This document shows, piece after piece, positions 33,201 to 41,315 of a DNA stretch of 64,000 bases. Numbering within the stretch: the first letter of the stretch is position 1; every line of letters starts with the position of its first letter. The position numbers and the translations under genes were made by a program. Below the pieces are notes generated by a model. The model was not told the origin of the DNA. It searched no databases and saw only the letters and a program-made list of their open reading frames with translations. The DNA is from Conchocele bisecta (Eukaryota; Mollusca; Bivalvia; Lucinida; Thyasiridae). The stretch is taken from assembly GCA_029237695.1 (NCBI GenBank), contig CM055273.1, forward strand, positions 61,555,968 to 61,619,967, written 5' to 3'.

Positions 33201-34849
33201 TCAGTGGGAACACTGACCAGTTGGTGTGTGTTAATGGAGCTGTGTTGCGAAATTCTCCAAATGGTCTTAGAACCAGTCCAAGGATCCGGTCAAAAAGTAA
33301 ACAGGTTGGAAATGTGGACCAGTCTTGTTTAATAGATAATAAAGTTGGTAATTCTACCAAAGTTTCCATTAAAACTGAAAATGGCACCGTTGATCAGCCT
33401 CATATACGTTCAGGGGATACTAGCCACAGAAACCTATTTACTAGTATTCAAGTTGAAATTGACGGAATGCAGCAAACATCTGAAATTAAACGGGAGCCTA
33501 TCTCCCCAGTTAGTCCTAGATCAAAAGCTAATGGGAATCGGTCGCAACACACACATTTACTAGACAATATATGTAAAAGTTCCTGCGAGATGCCACAGTT
33601 AATTCCGTACAATTTTGACCCAGTGAATTCACAAACTGTGGAGAACTTCACGAGCCCCAAACTACATTCGTACCTCAGCATTGACCAACCAGAGGACGGC
33701 ATGAAACAAAACGTTGTCGATCAAGGGAGATTACCTACACAGACCAATTTACTGGACTATAACAATTCTGTATCTACTAAGCACAAACACGACTCTCCTA
33801 TAAGAAAGAGTCCTAGAAAACGAAGAAAAGCAAATTTAGCTAAACATTTTAATCCTGGATCTCAGAATATATGTGATACAAAATTAACACGAACTAGATC
33901 AAGACTAAATTCAGGTCACTCTTCAAAGTCAGATGCCAGTTTGACTCTAAATGACAACTGTAAACAGCCACGTGATTGTGCTACAGGACTGGAAAATATG
34001 CTGGAACATATACCAAACAACAGGTCCAATAATTTCACCGAACAATCCACTTCCCGGTTAGAGAAAGGAACAAAGGCGAGACTCTCGTCATCACAATCAA
34101 GCTCAGTGAATTCTCGTATGCGTAGTCCTCAGTTGAAGCTTGATATGGGCAGCAATGTCTTTGAGAAATTTGATTCCGAGTTCAGCCCTGCACATTTGTA
34201 TGGTACAGGGGCTTTATTGTCTGACTTTGCAAACTCGGAAGTAAACAACAATACTGGAATGGATGGTTTGACCACGAGTAATATTGGATTGAAATCAAAT
34301 TCTGAAAAGTCGCATCGTATGAATGGTGGGATTGCAGGATCAAACAGTATTGTCAACACGGATCAATTTAAATCCGGTAAAAGACGACTCAGCTTCGGTG
34401 GTTTTGCAAATGGAACAACCGAACATCCGAATAAAAAGATGTCTTTAGATAATAATTTGCACAGTTTTATGGAATTGCTTGAAGAAAGTCCATCCAAGCG
34501 AGTTCCGAAGATCACAATAAAAATGCGGAAAGATCCGTTATTGATGAAAGAGTTGGCAATGCAGCAGAATCGATCTGACGGTGTACGATTCAAACTGGAA
34601 AGTCCACTCGCGTCCGTCTCTGGCAGTCCCAGTAATTCTGACCTGAGTGACTCCGACGAGGAAGAGAGCCCGTTAAACTGTACAAAGTTCCGTCCTCGGA
34701 GGGAAACTGGCCATGGCAGCGGGATATTCCAGCCCGGCCATCGTTATCGCAGTAACGATACAGACACTAGTAACACGCGTCGACCTCGGATGCTGAGAAT
34801 TAAGGTCGGGGACACACAGCTGGAGATCAATATCCCTCAACAAGCATAG
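12130..34849 (+). CDS. KMT5B: KMT5B/KMT5C-type histone H4 lysine-20 methyltransferase (SUV420H), seven coding exons, complete
   Basis: Nuclear SET-domain enzyme of the family that converts H4K20me1 to H4K20me2/me3 in chromatin. Coding exons are 12130-12269, 13255-13423, 17055-17167, 25404-25590, 26546-26682, 28596-28756 and 32754-34849. All introns are GT-AG and all phases agree, giving 3003 nt and 1000 residues. The N-terminal signature [12 protein letters not shown] is near residue 20. The SET core covers about residues 134-245, with substrate-channel and SAM-site motifs FINHDC (193-198) and CFYG (228-231), and the post-SET zinc cysteines C242, C244 and C247 pairing with C198. The start ATG has A at -3 and G at +4. 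The tail from about residue 304 is Ser/Asn-rich with basic patches. Human KMT5B has 885 residues, so this tail is somewhat longer. One invertebrate gene probably stands for both vertebrate paralogues (inference). An upstream non-coding exon is likely, because a splice acceptor lies 13 nt before the ATG. Confidence 0.95.
12355..12940. mobile_element. Element with CAGGGCACGAAAATTC inverted ends carrying a SINE
   Basis: The left CAGGGCACGAAAATTC and right GAATTTTCGTGCCCTG are exact reverse complements. The inside from about 12440 to 12915 is a diverged SINE family 1 (CTGGTTTGGCCCTCAGGTAC, CTGTTGATAGGACGTTAAAC, AAACAAAC tail). It lies in KMT5 intron 1. Confidence 0.7.
13255..13423 (+). CDS. KMT5B: KMT5 coding exon 2
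   Basis: The acceptor is TTTGCAG ending at 13254. The first base completes Lys47 and the following 56 codons encode the helical region before the SET domain ([15 protein letters not shown] through NIFKQH). The donor is GTATGT at 13424, phase 0. It aligns with human KMT5B residues reading PIKGRQEELKEVIERF to EKLFKEH. Confidence 0.93.
13548..14015 (+). other. Unassigned 155-codon open frame inside KMT5 intron 2
   Basis: It starts [13 protein letters not shown], with a longest hydrophobic run near [17 protein letters not shown]. No family is recognised, there is no upstream signal, and it ends without a conserved motif. Probably chance or old mobile DNA; no independent support as a gene. Bases 14016-14790 hold nothing I recognise. 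Confidence 0.15.
14800..15380. repeat. Pogo/Tigger-like terminal fragments
   Basis: GAACAACGACC, then ACGGTCGTTGTTCGCAGGTT and CGACTGTA at 14812-14890, and AGAGGTTTCACTGTA near 15350, look like inverted ends of TA-inserting elements. No intact element is visible. Confidence 0.45.
15500..16430 (+). repeat. Repeat G, interrupted by SINE family 2
   Basis: CATACGACCCACGTCCGACC, AAGGCTGCCAGCGAGGG and CGTTTAACGATGCCAG match, in inverse orientation, 59040-59330 (unoccupied) and partly 35750-36000. Confidence 0.7.
15905..16378 (+). mobile_element. SINE family 2, complete with 13-nt target duplication
   Basis: Head GGCCCCGTGCAGGCACCGGG, tail CATTCACTCACTCACTCAC. TCGTTTAACGATG occurs at 15892-15904 and 16379-16391. 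The empty site is readable at 59043-59062. Confidence 0.92.
16572..16819. mobile_element. TTAA-flanked palindromic MITE (piggyBac-like, family 1)
   Basis: Left TTAACCCTTAGACCGCTA, right TAGCGGTCTAAGTGTTAA. The centre holds ACTTCAGGATCATTTCCATT and its inverse. It shares its right TTAA with the next element. Confidence 0.82.
16816..17021. mobile_element. TTAA-flanked MITE (family 2), 34 nt before KMT5 exon 3
   Basis: Left TTAACCCTTTCAACATTAG, right GGTGAGAGGGTTAA. Its end is 33 nt from the exon 3 boundary, so it forms part of the intron's 3' splice region. Confidence 0.72.
17055..17167 (+). CDS. KMT5B: KMT5 coding exon 3 (short, 113 nt)
   Basis: This small exon was found by looking for the missing block between exons 2 and 4. 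It reads [19 protein letters not shown], then [18 protein letters not shown], which aligns with human FIYLRMFATDSGFEILPC and NRYSSEQNGAKIVATKE. The acceptor GCAG ends at 17054. The donor GTAAAT at 17168 splits the Trp codon in phase 2, and exon 4 completes it. It begins the pre-SET/SET region. Confidence 0.93.
17236..17530 (+). mobile_element. SINE family 1 fragment in KMT5 intron 3
   Basis: TTTGGCCCTCAGGTACATTT and TTAATTTCAGGGCTGAAAAT match the SINE core; the tail is missing. A TTAA family 2 fragment follows (17572-17650). Confidence 0.65.
17653..20499 (+). mobile_element. Rolling-circle-like (Helentron-like) element, family B, with nested family C
   Basis: The 5' end ATGCCCCACCACGATAGTGG folds back on GGGGGCAT. 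The 3' end has GGGGCAT (inverse of the start), the hairpin GTGTTC/GAACAC, a short spacer and a terminal CTAG followed by T. There is no target duplication and no Rep/helicase frame. The original element was probably under 0.5 kb before family C inserted. Confidence 0.68.
17806..20169 (+). mobile_element. Rolling-circle-like element, family C, with five ~450-bp internal tandem units
   Basis: Starts AGCTCACCTGAGCAAAGCTC and ends AGGTGAGCGATACAGGCCC, then TTTGGGCCTCTTG. The 3' part again shows the inverse of the 5' end followed by a hairpin. TTCAGATTTGTTCATATGGT recurs at about 18090, 18537, 18980, 19448 and 19895. Confidence 0.72.
20620..20885 (+). mobile_element. SINE family 3 with tRNA-like head
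   Basis: Head GGGATAGG, then TTAGAACACCTGACTTCCAA and the B box GGGTTCAAACCC. The 3' part is GCTGTTGCTGGGATGTTGAA, partly duplicated downstream (20761-20885). The anticodon-loop position resembles tRNA-Gly(TCC), but the fold is degenerate. Confidence 0.65.
20926..21090 (+). mobile_element. SINE family 1, left part (split by the 21091-24294 insertion)
   Basis: Head GTGGGTGGCAAGTGGGAGCA to GTATTACGATTATT. The SINE resumes at 24295. Confidence 0.85.
22630..22720. repeat. Palindrome inside the family A element
   Basis: CAATTATTGACTAGTGAGC and GGTTCACTAGTCAATAATTG are inverse arms around a short AT-rich loop. Confidence 0.7.
22857..23925 (+). repeat. Six ~170-bp tandem units ending in a family-B 3' terminus, nested in family A
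   Basis: GCTCTAATGGTCCTCTACCG recurs near 22873, 23047, 23224, 23393, 23560 and 23724 (some units read GGTCGTCTA). The end repeats the GTGTTC/GAACAC hairpin and CTAG of 20499, so a truncated family B member inserted here. Confidence 0.75.
24295..24396 (+). mobile_element. SINE family 1, right part of the split copy
   Basis: Resumes TTCATAATCCTATTTTGTAG and ends TTCAGGGCTGAATATATTGT, where another rolling-circle-like 5' end (ATGTCCCCGGTCTCAGTAGA) begins at about 24397. Confidence 0.82.
24455..24679. mobile_element. TTAA-flanked palindromic MITE
   Basis: Left TTAACCCATTTCAGTCT, right TTTAATGGGTTAA, with the centre GAACCGTCTCGTCGAGACGG. A fragment of the same centre is at 41450-41515. Confidence 0.78.
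24680..25200 (+). repeat. ~165-bp tandem array (three units)
   Basis: Units share TTCACACATTAAGAAGTT, CTTAACTTCTATATCCCTTG and CCATGCTGCCCTTAATATGA variants. A SINE tail fragment (GCTGTTGAAAGGCCGTTAAA) follows at 25245-25290. Confidence 0.75.
25300..25383. mobile_element. Palindrome MITE family P, 20 nt before KMT5 exon 4
   Basis: Same hairpin as 11809-11889 (GGTCTAGTAACATAAGGTCG and its inverse, centre TGCTTTAGCATAGC). The exon 4 acceptor CTACAG follows with only 20 nt between the palindrome end and the exon. Confidence 0.88.
25404..25590 (+). CDS. KMT5B: KMT5 coding exon 4 (SET core)
   Basis: The acceptor CTACAG ends at 25403 and the first base completes Trp141. It encodes the SET core [46 protein letters not shown], which is nearly identical to human KMT5B. 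The donor is GTTTGA at 25591, phase 0. The intron before it is 8.2 kb and carries the two largest rolling-circle-like insertions of the window. Confidence 0.96.
25927..26331 (+). mobile_element. MITE A, complete copy in KMT5 intron 4
   Basis: CAGGGCTCCAGATAAGGAAT at the left and CACCTTATATGGAGCTCTG at the right, with a central ATTAGAATTGTCTCC hairpin. Confidence 0.85.
26353..26532 (+). mobile_element. SINE family 3, ending 13 nt before KMT5 exon 5
   Basis: Matches the inverse of 44526-44713: GGGATGGGCTGTTACC, TAGTATTTCCATCCCACTGG, GTGGTCCCGTCTCTATTTTA and GCTGTTGCTGGGACGTTAAA, then CCCATTCA. The polypyrimidine tract and acceptor follow immediately. Confidence 0.78.
26546..26682 (+). CDS. KMT5B: KMT5 coding exon 5 (SET end and post-SET)
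   Basis: The acceptor TTTCCAG ends at 26545. It encodes [31 protein letters not shown] and the post-SET cysteines CECETCE. It ends in phase 2 at GTAGGA (26683), splitting an Arg codon finished by exon 6. Confidence 0.96.
26729..27195. mobile_element. ~465-bp MITE with ~150-nt inverted repeats
   Basis: The outer arms ACATTAAATCCAAAAAATAT and ATATTTTTTAGATTTAATGT and the inner arms AAACGATTTTCCTGTGGGAA and its inverse run almost to the centre. It starts about 47 nt after the exon 5 donor. Confidence 0.82.
27440..27745 (+). repeat. Short direct repeats with MITE-like hairpin pieces
   Basis: AAGAAATCAAACAAATGTGA occurs at 27491 and 27718, and GACGATTCTCATGTGCTGCC resembles the TTAA MITE centre. 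Bases 27746-28105 hold nothing I recognise. Confidence 0.45.
28140..28550 (+). repeat. Direct repeats around CATAATTAAATAATT and a C-tract
   Basis: ACGTATGGTAATTACGATAC with TTTTGCAGTTTTACACTGCG occurs twice (28150, 28262). AATTAAATAATT with a TTTTCACTGG-like spacer occurs four times to about 28400. A run of about 17 C lies at 28531-28547. Confidence 0.7.
28596..28756 (+). CDS. KMT5B: KMT5 coding exon 6
   Basis: The acceptor TTTCTAG ends at 28595. It encodes residues 250-302, with MGAF and [14 protein letters not shown] matching human GAFKSR and YGLRETDKRLNRLK. It ends in phase 1 at a GTAAGA donor (28757). Confidence 0.93.
28842..29640 (+). repeat. Family D rolling-circle-like 5' end with short tandem units in KMT5 intron 6
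   Basis: GTCGCACCCGCTTGCAGACA at the start. Then TTTCACACATGTCTTTCTCT occurs three times with AATGATTCTCTATGGTGCTG. GGGCCCACACGGGCCTCGCT near 29085 resembles a 3' hairpin end. Confidence 0.6.
30091..31742. mobile_element. PIF/Harbinger-like non-autonomous element with TAA target duplication
   Basis: Inverted ends GGCCTATCAAAAAAAATTGT continue through TTGTTT. TAA is present on both sides (30088-30090, 31743-31745), where MITE A consensus has one. 3-bp TAA duplication is typical of PIF/Harbinger. No transposase is visible; the interior carries a SINE fragment. Confidence 0.75.
30513..30735 (-). mobile_element. SINE family 1 fragment (tail half, inverted)
   Basis: A (TTTG)n run at 30518-30551, then GGGGTTTAACGGCCGTTCAA and AAAATCCCAAAATCAGAACT. 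The head is missing. Confidence 0.8.
31980..32290. repeat. MITE F, two adjacent inverted-repeat units
   Basis: ATATGTGGCTGTGACTGGAG with its inverse CTCCAGTCACAGCCACAT (31980-32160), then a second diverged pair CTGTGACCGAAGAGATGGGG and TTCCTCGGTTACAGTCACAT (to 32275). Confidence 0.7.
32422..32490. mobile_element. 69-bp palindromic pogo/Tigger-like MITE
   Basis: CAGTGAAACCTCTCTAAGCC with its inverse ending GGTTTCACTG, and TA on both sides (32420-32421, 32491-32492). A similar lone end is at 32315 (CAGTGGAACGTCTCTAAACC). Confidence 0.82.
32700..32738 (+). mobile_element. MITE A terminal fragment, 15 nt before KMT5 exon 7
   Basis: AATACGCACCTTATCTGGAG, then CTCTG, is the right terminus of MITE A. 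The exon 7 pyrimidine tract and acceptor follow at once. Confidence 0.72.
32754..34849 (+). CDS. KMT5B: KMT5 coding exon 7 (C-terminal tail, stop TAG)
   Basis: The acceptor CTTTTCAG ends at 32753. It encodes residues 304-1000. The first 45 residues ([30 protein letters not shown]) resemble the conserved segment after post-SET in KMT5B. The middle is low-complexity and rich in Ser, Asn, Lys and Arg, with a basic patch KSPRKRRKA near residue 655. The last 120 residues are again ordered-looking ([14 protein letters not shown] near 884, an acidic stretch, and [17 protein letters not shown] at the end). The stop is at 34847-34849. Confidence 0.95.
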
Positions 34850-34910
34850 TGGTGCATCATGTAGATGACTATCAACCTTTGTCCGTATGAATTTGGTATT
34901 CAGTATCGAG

Positions 34911-35126
34911 TTAAACCATTTCACCCCTATTATATGTAACTGGAATTGATTTTGATGTGTTAATTTTCCGACCAATCCAATTATCATAAAATGATTTTCG
35001 GACTAGTCCATTAACAAATATTATGAAATTACTTGCAAAAAGTGCAGATCCTGATGAGACTCATCTGGATATGCTGTAACTTTTTGCAAACATCGCTATA
35101 GAGGGCTGTAGTGTTGAAAGGGTTGA
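34911..35126. mobile_element. TTAA-family-2 MITE in the KMT5 3' UTR region
   Basis: Left TTAAACCATTTCACCCC, right TAGTGTTGAAAGGGTTGA (last TTAA mutated to TTGA). The interior shares GATCCTGATGAGACTCATCT with the copies before exon 1 and before PDX1. Confidence 0.68.
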
Positions 35127-35484
35127 CCCATGTAGGCCAAGAAATTAGAATTTATTTTCTCGTCTCTTGAAGTACTTTCTGTATATCGCCGTTATTTGTT
35201 GATATTCATTGGATAAATAAGTTGACTGTAAATGACGCCTAAAGTTGACAAAAAATTCAGAGCTCACGAGTGAACTCTCAATTTTATGTCTACTTTCAAC
35301 CTCATATTTTAAGAATATTGCTTTATCAGCAAAAATCAGCGATGCAATACGGGAGGTAATACTACAAATTTGCCCATATCCATTGCTGTCTGTCGATTTT
35401 ATTTTCTTTTTGACAATTTCCTTAATTTTCAATTGAAATATATTTGGATGGCACACATATATATGATGCATTACGGGCCATTAA

Positions 35485-35562
35485 ATATCAGAAAAATTGA
35501 CGGTAAAAAATCGGCTTCATGTTGAAGTCGGATATTTTACTGTCAATTTTTCTGATATATAT
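35485..35562. repeat. Hairpin
   Basis: ATATCAGAAAAATTGACGGT and its inverse CTGTCAATTTTTCTGATAT flank GGCTTCATGTTGAAGTC. Bases 35140-35480 are AT-rich with MITE E-like pieces (GTTGACAAAAAATTCAGAGC). Confidence 0.75.
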
Positions 35563-35575
35563 TGCTGAGAATGAA

Positions 35576-35581
35576 AATAAA
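35576..35581 (+). promoter_or_regulatory. Candidate polyadenylation signal of KMT5
   Basis: This is the first AATAAA hexamer I find after the KMT5 stop codon, about 730 nt downstream. The implied 3' UTR would include the MITE at 34911-35126. It is only a hexamer match; transcript ends are unknown. Confidence 0.25.
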
Positions 35582-35749
35582 AAAATTAGTAAACGGATAA
35601 CAAAATAGTAATACATTGTAAGGGTTGCGTTTTGGTTAGATGACAGTTAACTAAGTACATGGTCGGTGGAATCTATCTGAGGCATTGATATATTCATTGT
35701 GTTTAATTTTGGGTTTCACTGAAATTTATTTATCTAAGAGTTCAGTATC

Positions 35750-36005
35750 CGCTCGTCGATAGGCAGGAGGGTTGTAGCGATAGTCCATGTATGTGCGTAC
35801 ATACGTGCATGCGTTAGTAACACCTTTCATGTCAACTCCTGAAACACTTCATCAATAATAGTGGTTCAGACGTGGGATGTATGCGAAACAAAGCACCATG
35901 CCTAGACACACATTGCTGCCAAATATGATTAAAATCGGTGAAGTGATCCATGAACATGAATTAAAAGATGTTACTTATGTACGCACATACTCGCATACAT
36001 AAGGG
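35750..36005 (-). repeat. Repeat G fragment
   Basis: GATAGTCCATGTATGTGCGT and TAGACACACATTGCTGCCAA resemble 59150-59300 and 15650-15790. It is followed by a family C fragment (36040-36340). Confidence 0.55.
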
Positions 36006-36354
36006 ATAATAAGGACAAATTTAACACTTGCGGGAACCGAAAATTGCTGTCTCTGGCACAAATATTACAAATTCTTAAAAAAATCTTCTCGCAAATCGAT
36101 GACGAGACTTGGTAGAAATCATTAATGTACAATGTTCTTTCAGATTTGTTAAAATGGTGACCCCGGGGTTAAAAATGGGTGTGACCCGGGGGGTCGAATA
36201 GAGGTCAAATTTAATTTTTGACCAGGTATGATCAAGTCGTACATCAAATTGAACTTAACGATCGATCTGATGCATTTCTTGTTGAAGTCGGATATTTACA
36301 TCATCCAAGATGGCCGCCGAAGAGACAACCTGAACAATTATTCAAATGACTTTT

Positions 36355-37300
36355 TGTCGAGCCCGCTTGCGGAAAGTGAGACATAGTGATCACAATGACG
36401 TCCGGGTGTCCGTCCGTGCGTCTTTCCGTGCGTCCGTCCGTCCGAAATCTGCGTTAGCGTTTTTAAATACGTTATATCTCTGCAGTCCTAAATCACATTG
36501 ACTTGAAACTTCATATACTTATGAGTCATCATCCATATATTCATGCTGTATCCCACTCATGCGGCCCCTGTGCCCAAGGTCAAATGACTTGACTTGAAAC
36601 TTCATATGCTTATTAGTCATCATCCATATATTCATTCTGTGTCCCACTCATGCGGCCCCTGTGCCCCTATGTCAAGGTCAAATGACTTAGAAGTTTGCGT
36701 TAAAGTTTCTGTCAAAATTTGCGTTAAAAGTTTTCTCGTACCTACTATCTCTGTGGGTGGCAGGTGGGAGCACGCGATGGGTAATTTAACGATCGGGGTT
36801 CATCCTTACCGGAATCCCGACTGGAGACCTGGTTTGGCCCTCGCATACGTCTTTGACATTTTGTATGTGACAGTTGAATCTGGTTATACCCCTTATAAGA
36901 GTAATCCTACCAGTATTACTTTTAAATAGGGGAAGGGGCCAAGTGACTTTGGTGCGGTATGGACGTGGCACCAGGTCAGGTTATTCTAATTTCAGGGCTG
37001 AATATGTTGTATCTCGATGTAAATATTCCGTTCTGATTTTGGGATTTTCCCCCCAATGCGGCAGGTTAAAACGGGATCGAACCTGTTTGCCCGGCCTTAC
37101 ATGACCTTAGCTGTTGATAGGCCGTTAAACACCAATAAACAAAAAAACAAACGAACAAACAAACCTACTATCTCTGTAACCGTAAGTCAGATTTGCTTGA
37201 AACTTTATATGCTTATTGGGCATCAAAATTAAAATAAATGGACTCTGAGACCATCAAATGCCTCGGCGGGCTCGACATGCGGGCCGCAGCCATCCTCATT
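36355..37300 (+). mobile_element. Rolling-circle-like element, family D, containing a SINE
   Basis: Starts TGTCGAGCCCGCTTGCGGAA. The 3' end GGCGGGCTCGACATGCGGGC, then CGCAGCCATC, repeats the inverse of the start before a hairpin. The CTAG end is mutated to CCTCA. Two internal units share CATCATCCATATATTCAT. Confidence 0.65.
36755..37163 (+). mobile_element. SINE family 1, complete with 14-nt target duplication
   Basis: CCTACTATCTCTGT at 36741-36754 and 37164-37177. Head GGGTGGCAGGTGGGAGCACG, core TCTGGTTATACCCCTTATAA, and tail CACCAATAAACAAAAAAACA continuing AACGAACAAACAAA. This copy defines the 409-nt unit. Confidence 0.93.
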
Positions 37301-37585
37301 ATGTACTTGCAGACAAATTTTGATGGAAACTTTGTATATATTATAGACAGTCTGTGCCATTTTTCATTTACTTTATAATGGGGATAATATATTTCAGGTG
37401 AGTGATACAGGACCTTTTGGGCCTATTGTAATATTAATTTCTTAAATACTGGCATATAAAATATGAAAAGGTATACACATGCATGATTTATACAAATGTA
37501 TTACACTGATAAAATTATTATTATCCAGACATTTTCGTTTTTAACTTTATGTAATTTTATGATTTACCTGTATATAGTAGACATT

Positions 37586-37665
37586 GTTGTCGGGCCCTCT
37601 TGCGCACAGCGCAATATAGTCGGTACATTGGCGTTCATGTGTACGTGCGTCCGGGTTAAAGTACG
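37586..37665 (+). repeat. Family D 5'-end fragment
   Basis: TTGTCGGGCCCTCTTGCGCA, then GGTACATTGGCGTTCATGTG and a CGTGCGTCCGG run. Confidence 0.55.
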
Positions 37666-37856
37666 CTCTAGAGCATTCATGTTTTTGGTTTATTTTCATG
37701 ATGTTTCATTGGCTGAACTGAAGTAAGTCACATGACGTTACTTAATGATATCTGTGTAATCGGTCAAACATGTAGAAGTCTGCATTTTCAACAAAAACCA
37801 CGTCATATTTGCTCAGTTTGTAGCACGTAAAACGTTGATAAATAGAATACCATGCT

Positions 37857-38063
37857 GGGGGCCGTTTCACTAAACTTCGTACGACTACAATGTGCAAATT
37901 TAGGATCGTCTGGAAATTTCAATTGATGGATTTACATTTATTGAACATAGGCTGCAATATACAGCCTTTGCTCAATAAATGTAAATCAAATTATTGTTTA
38001 CAAGAAAAATTTACAGACTATCATAATTTTGCTTACAAACATTTTTGTCGTACAAAGTTTAGT
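37857..38063. mobile_element. MITE H (one end degraded)
   Basis: GGGGGCCGTTTCACTAAACT at the left, and a central GAACATAGGCTGCAATATAC palindrome. The right end GTCGTACAAAGTTTAGT lacks the terminal C-run. Confidence 0.78.
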
Positions 38064-38606
38064 CAGTGGGAATTCCCCGGCGAGTCTCCGCATTCCTACG
38101 CGTTTCCTAGCCTTGCCTGATAAATGTCGGATCAACAGACACGTGCATTATATTCTCTATGTTTTATTAAAGATTTCACACGTATAGATAGATGCTGATT
38201 TTGGTGTGAACTGGTATCATTTGCATGTGGACGCTTCAGTTGGGTGCACATCATTTGCATTGCACGCAGATGTATGCTACCAAAATATGTTTGTGTTAGA
38301 ACATAATCACAAACAATAAACGTAACTAGGTGATGATTTTTTTTTTCTTTCGTCCAAAAAATAAATTTGCTGAGCCAAAAAATATTGCTCACCAGCTATA
38401 ATAGTGTAATCATATCGTAAATATTTACAGTATCCAATTTCAGTCTTCGCGAAAGTCGTCGGTCAGTCAGACATGTCCATTAAAATTGCTGCCGGTCCGA
38501 CGGTAAACCAGAAGTCGCCGAACCGAATATCCACTTCTTTTTTTTTCTTTCTTTTTTTTTTACTTTTCTATTTAGGCTTGTCCACATTTTCTTCTTTTTT
38601 TTTTTT

Positions 38607-40140
38607 ATCTCACCTGAGCAAAGCTCATGTGAGCTATTATGGCAAAGTGTCCGTCGTCCGTCGTCTGTGAATATTTTCAGTCATCTTCTTCTCCCGAACT
38701 GCTGAGCCGATGTTGGTCAAACTTTACAGGGATGATATATGGGTGATGCCATTTCAGATTTGTTAAAATGAAGGTCATCGATCCAAGATGGCCGCCGTGG
38801 AAAAGTAGGTCAAATTCTTAAAAAAATCTTCCTTCTCACGAACCGCCAGGCCGATTTTGACGAAACTTTGTATGAATGATCGATAGTTAATGCTGATTCA
38901 GATTTGTTCATATGGTGGCCTCTGGGTCAAAAATGGGCGTGGCCCGAGGGTTCAAATATGGGTCAAATTTTATTTTTGACCGAATATGGTCATATAATAT
39001 ATCAAATAGAAGGTATAGCAGTAAATCACATGCACATTCGCAATATATGTTAGATCAGAAGGTACCAACAAATTCTGTGGAACATTTGAAGTTGTAAGTT
39101 GTAAGACTACTCGCTAGTGATCACTCTGGAGCATTTTTTGTCTAAATCAGATGATTTTGTCATCCAAGATGGCCACCGAAAGGTAAAAAAGTTGTTCTTT
39201 TACTAAAGATGTCAAACGTATTCTTCTTGTGAACTGCTTGGCCGATATTGGCCAAACTTAACTGTAATGGTCTGTGGGTGAAGCCGATCCATTTTTGTTA
39301 AAATGGAGGTCATCACCAAATCCAAGATGTTCGCCGTTGAAAAGTAGGTCAAATTGTCAAAAAATCTTCTCACAAACCTCCAGGCCGATTTCGACGAAAC
39401 TTGGTGTGAATGATTGATAGTTAACGCCGTTTCAGATTTGTTCATATGGTGGCCCCTGGGTCAAAAATGGGCGTGGCCCGAGTGGTCAATTAGGGGTCAA
39501 ATTATATTTTTGCCCGAATATGGTCATATAATATATCAAATCGAAGGTATCGACTAGTCGATCACTCTGGAGCATTTTTTGTCTAAATCAGATGATTTTG
39601 TCATCCAAGATGGCCACCGAAAGGTAAACAAGTTGTTCTTTTACTAAAGATTTCAAACGTATTCTTCTTGTGAACTGCTTGGCCGATATTGGCCAAACTT
39701 AACTGTAATGGTCTGTGGGTGAAGCCTGTCCATTTTTGTTAAAATGGAGGTCATCACCAAATCCAAGATGTCCGCCGTTGAAAAGTAGGTCAAATTGTCA
39801 AAAAATCTTCTTCTCACAAACCGCCAGGCCGATTTCGACGAAACTGTATGAATGATCGATAGTTAATGCTGATTCAGATTTGTTCATATGGTGGCCTCTG
39901 GGTCAAAAATGGTCATGGCCCGAGGGGTCAAATTTTATTTTTGACCGAATATGGTCATTTTATATATCAAATCGAAGGTATAGCAGTAAATCACATGCAC
40001 ATTCGCAATATATGTTAGATCAGAAGGTACCAACAAATTCTGTGAAACATTTGAAGTTGTAAGTGAAGAGTCTTTGTGAAATCAAGATGACCACTATGGA
40101 GGCTTTTAGGTGAGCGATACAGGCCCATTTGGGCCTCTTG
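38607..40140 (+). mobile_element. Rolling-circle-like element, family C, three internal units
   Basis: Starts ATCTCACCTGAGCAAAGCTC and ends GGTGAGCGATACAGGCCCAT, then TTGGGCCTCTTG, identical to the 20169 terminus. TTTACTTTTCTATTTA occurs 50 nt before the start (38556) and right after the end (40141). Confidence 0.75.
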
Positions 40141-40511
40141 TTTACTTTTCTATTTAAGCTTCAATGAAATCACCTTCATTTGGTCTGTGCTTCTGGTGCT
40201 AGCTACCTTTTCTTATATGACTGATATACTTAAAAAGCTAAAAAGGTCTTAAATATCACACAAAATCAATTTTATTTCTTTTAAAATATTTTGGTCTGGT
40301 AAATTTTTGTCCGGTCTGGTAAAAATTTCAAGTTTACCAGATCGAATGTCCTGTAAAAATTATAGCAGTTTCGCGGAGACTGCAATTTGTATCCACCCTG
40401 GTCCAGTTGAAGCTAATATGACTGACTGGCGAACAATGGAGGAAACTTCATGTGCTGAGCTGTTATTGTCGAGCCCACTTTAACAGCACACAATATTGGG
40501 ATCACAATAAC

Positions 40512-40744
40512 CACAGGTTGAAGTAACGGACCGAGGTCTATAAATACATTAAATATGCATAAAAGCATCGATAAATGAAGGGAAAAAAAGCTAACATTTT
40601 TTTTTACCCCCTCCATATAATTCAGTATACTGAATTATATGGAGGGGTTAAAAAAAAATTTAGCTTTTTTTTTTTTTCCGTTTATCGATGCTTTTAGGCA
40701 TATTTAATGTATTTATAGACCTCGGTCCGTTACTTCAACCTGTG
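40512..40744. mobile_element. 233-bp near-perfect palindrome, hAT-type MITE
   Basis: The arms start CACAGGTTGAAGTAACGGAC on both strands and meet near 40620 (AATTCAGTATACTGAATT). Flanks ACAATAAC and ACAATAAT form an 8-bp target duplication with one mismatch. It sits inside a family D 5' fragment (from 40466). Confidence 0.85.
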
Positions 40745-41068
40745 ACAATAATGTGACCATCTGCATGAAATGTTGACTTCTCTATTTCTTTCTGACAATG
40801 ATGGACCTGGCAACGTTGTGCTAGTTGTACATAGAGCATCTTACACGCGTATTGATTTAATATGATACTTATTAAACAAGTTTACCGATTTTATAAGTTC
40901 AGTAAATATATTAAATCAACACAATTGTTAGATTCTATTTATTGCATAAGTAAAGCATCATACAGGAAGCTATGTTTTCTGTTGCGATCTCGTCTACATA
41001 TTTATTACACTAATGTACTATGATTTTAATACACAGGGTTATTACACTGTGAAAGTCACCATACAATG

Positions 41069-41315
41069 TTAACCCTTACACCGCTACACACAACAATTGT
41101 CATCTGCTGTTGCTGTTATATCTTTCCTTATTTCTCAATAAAAGCATGGTTTGACAGCACTTCAGAATCATTTCCAATGGAAATGATTCTGAAGTGCTGT
41201 TAAAGCATGTTGTACATTATTCTAAAGTGCTGTCAAAGCATGTTTTTGATGATAAAAATGGAAAATAGAAAATAAACAGCAGACAACAAAAATAAGATAG
41301 TGTTTTAAGGGTTAA
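41069..41315. mobile_element. TTAA-flanked palindromic MITE, family 1
   Basis: Left TTAACCCTTACACCGCTA, right TGTTTTAAGGGTTAA, with the central CATTTCCAATGGAAATG palindrome. A fragment of the 24455 element follows at 41445-41525. Confidence 0.82.
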
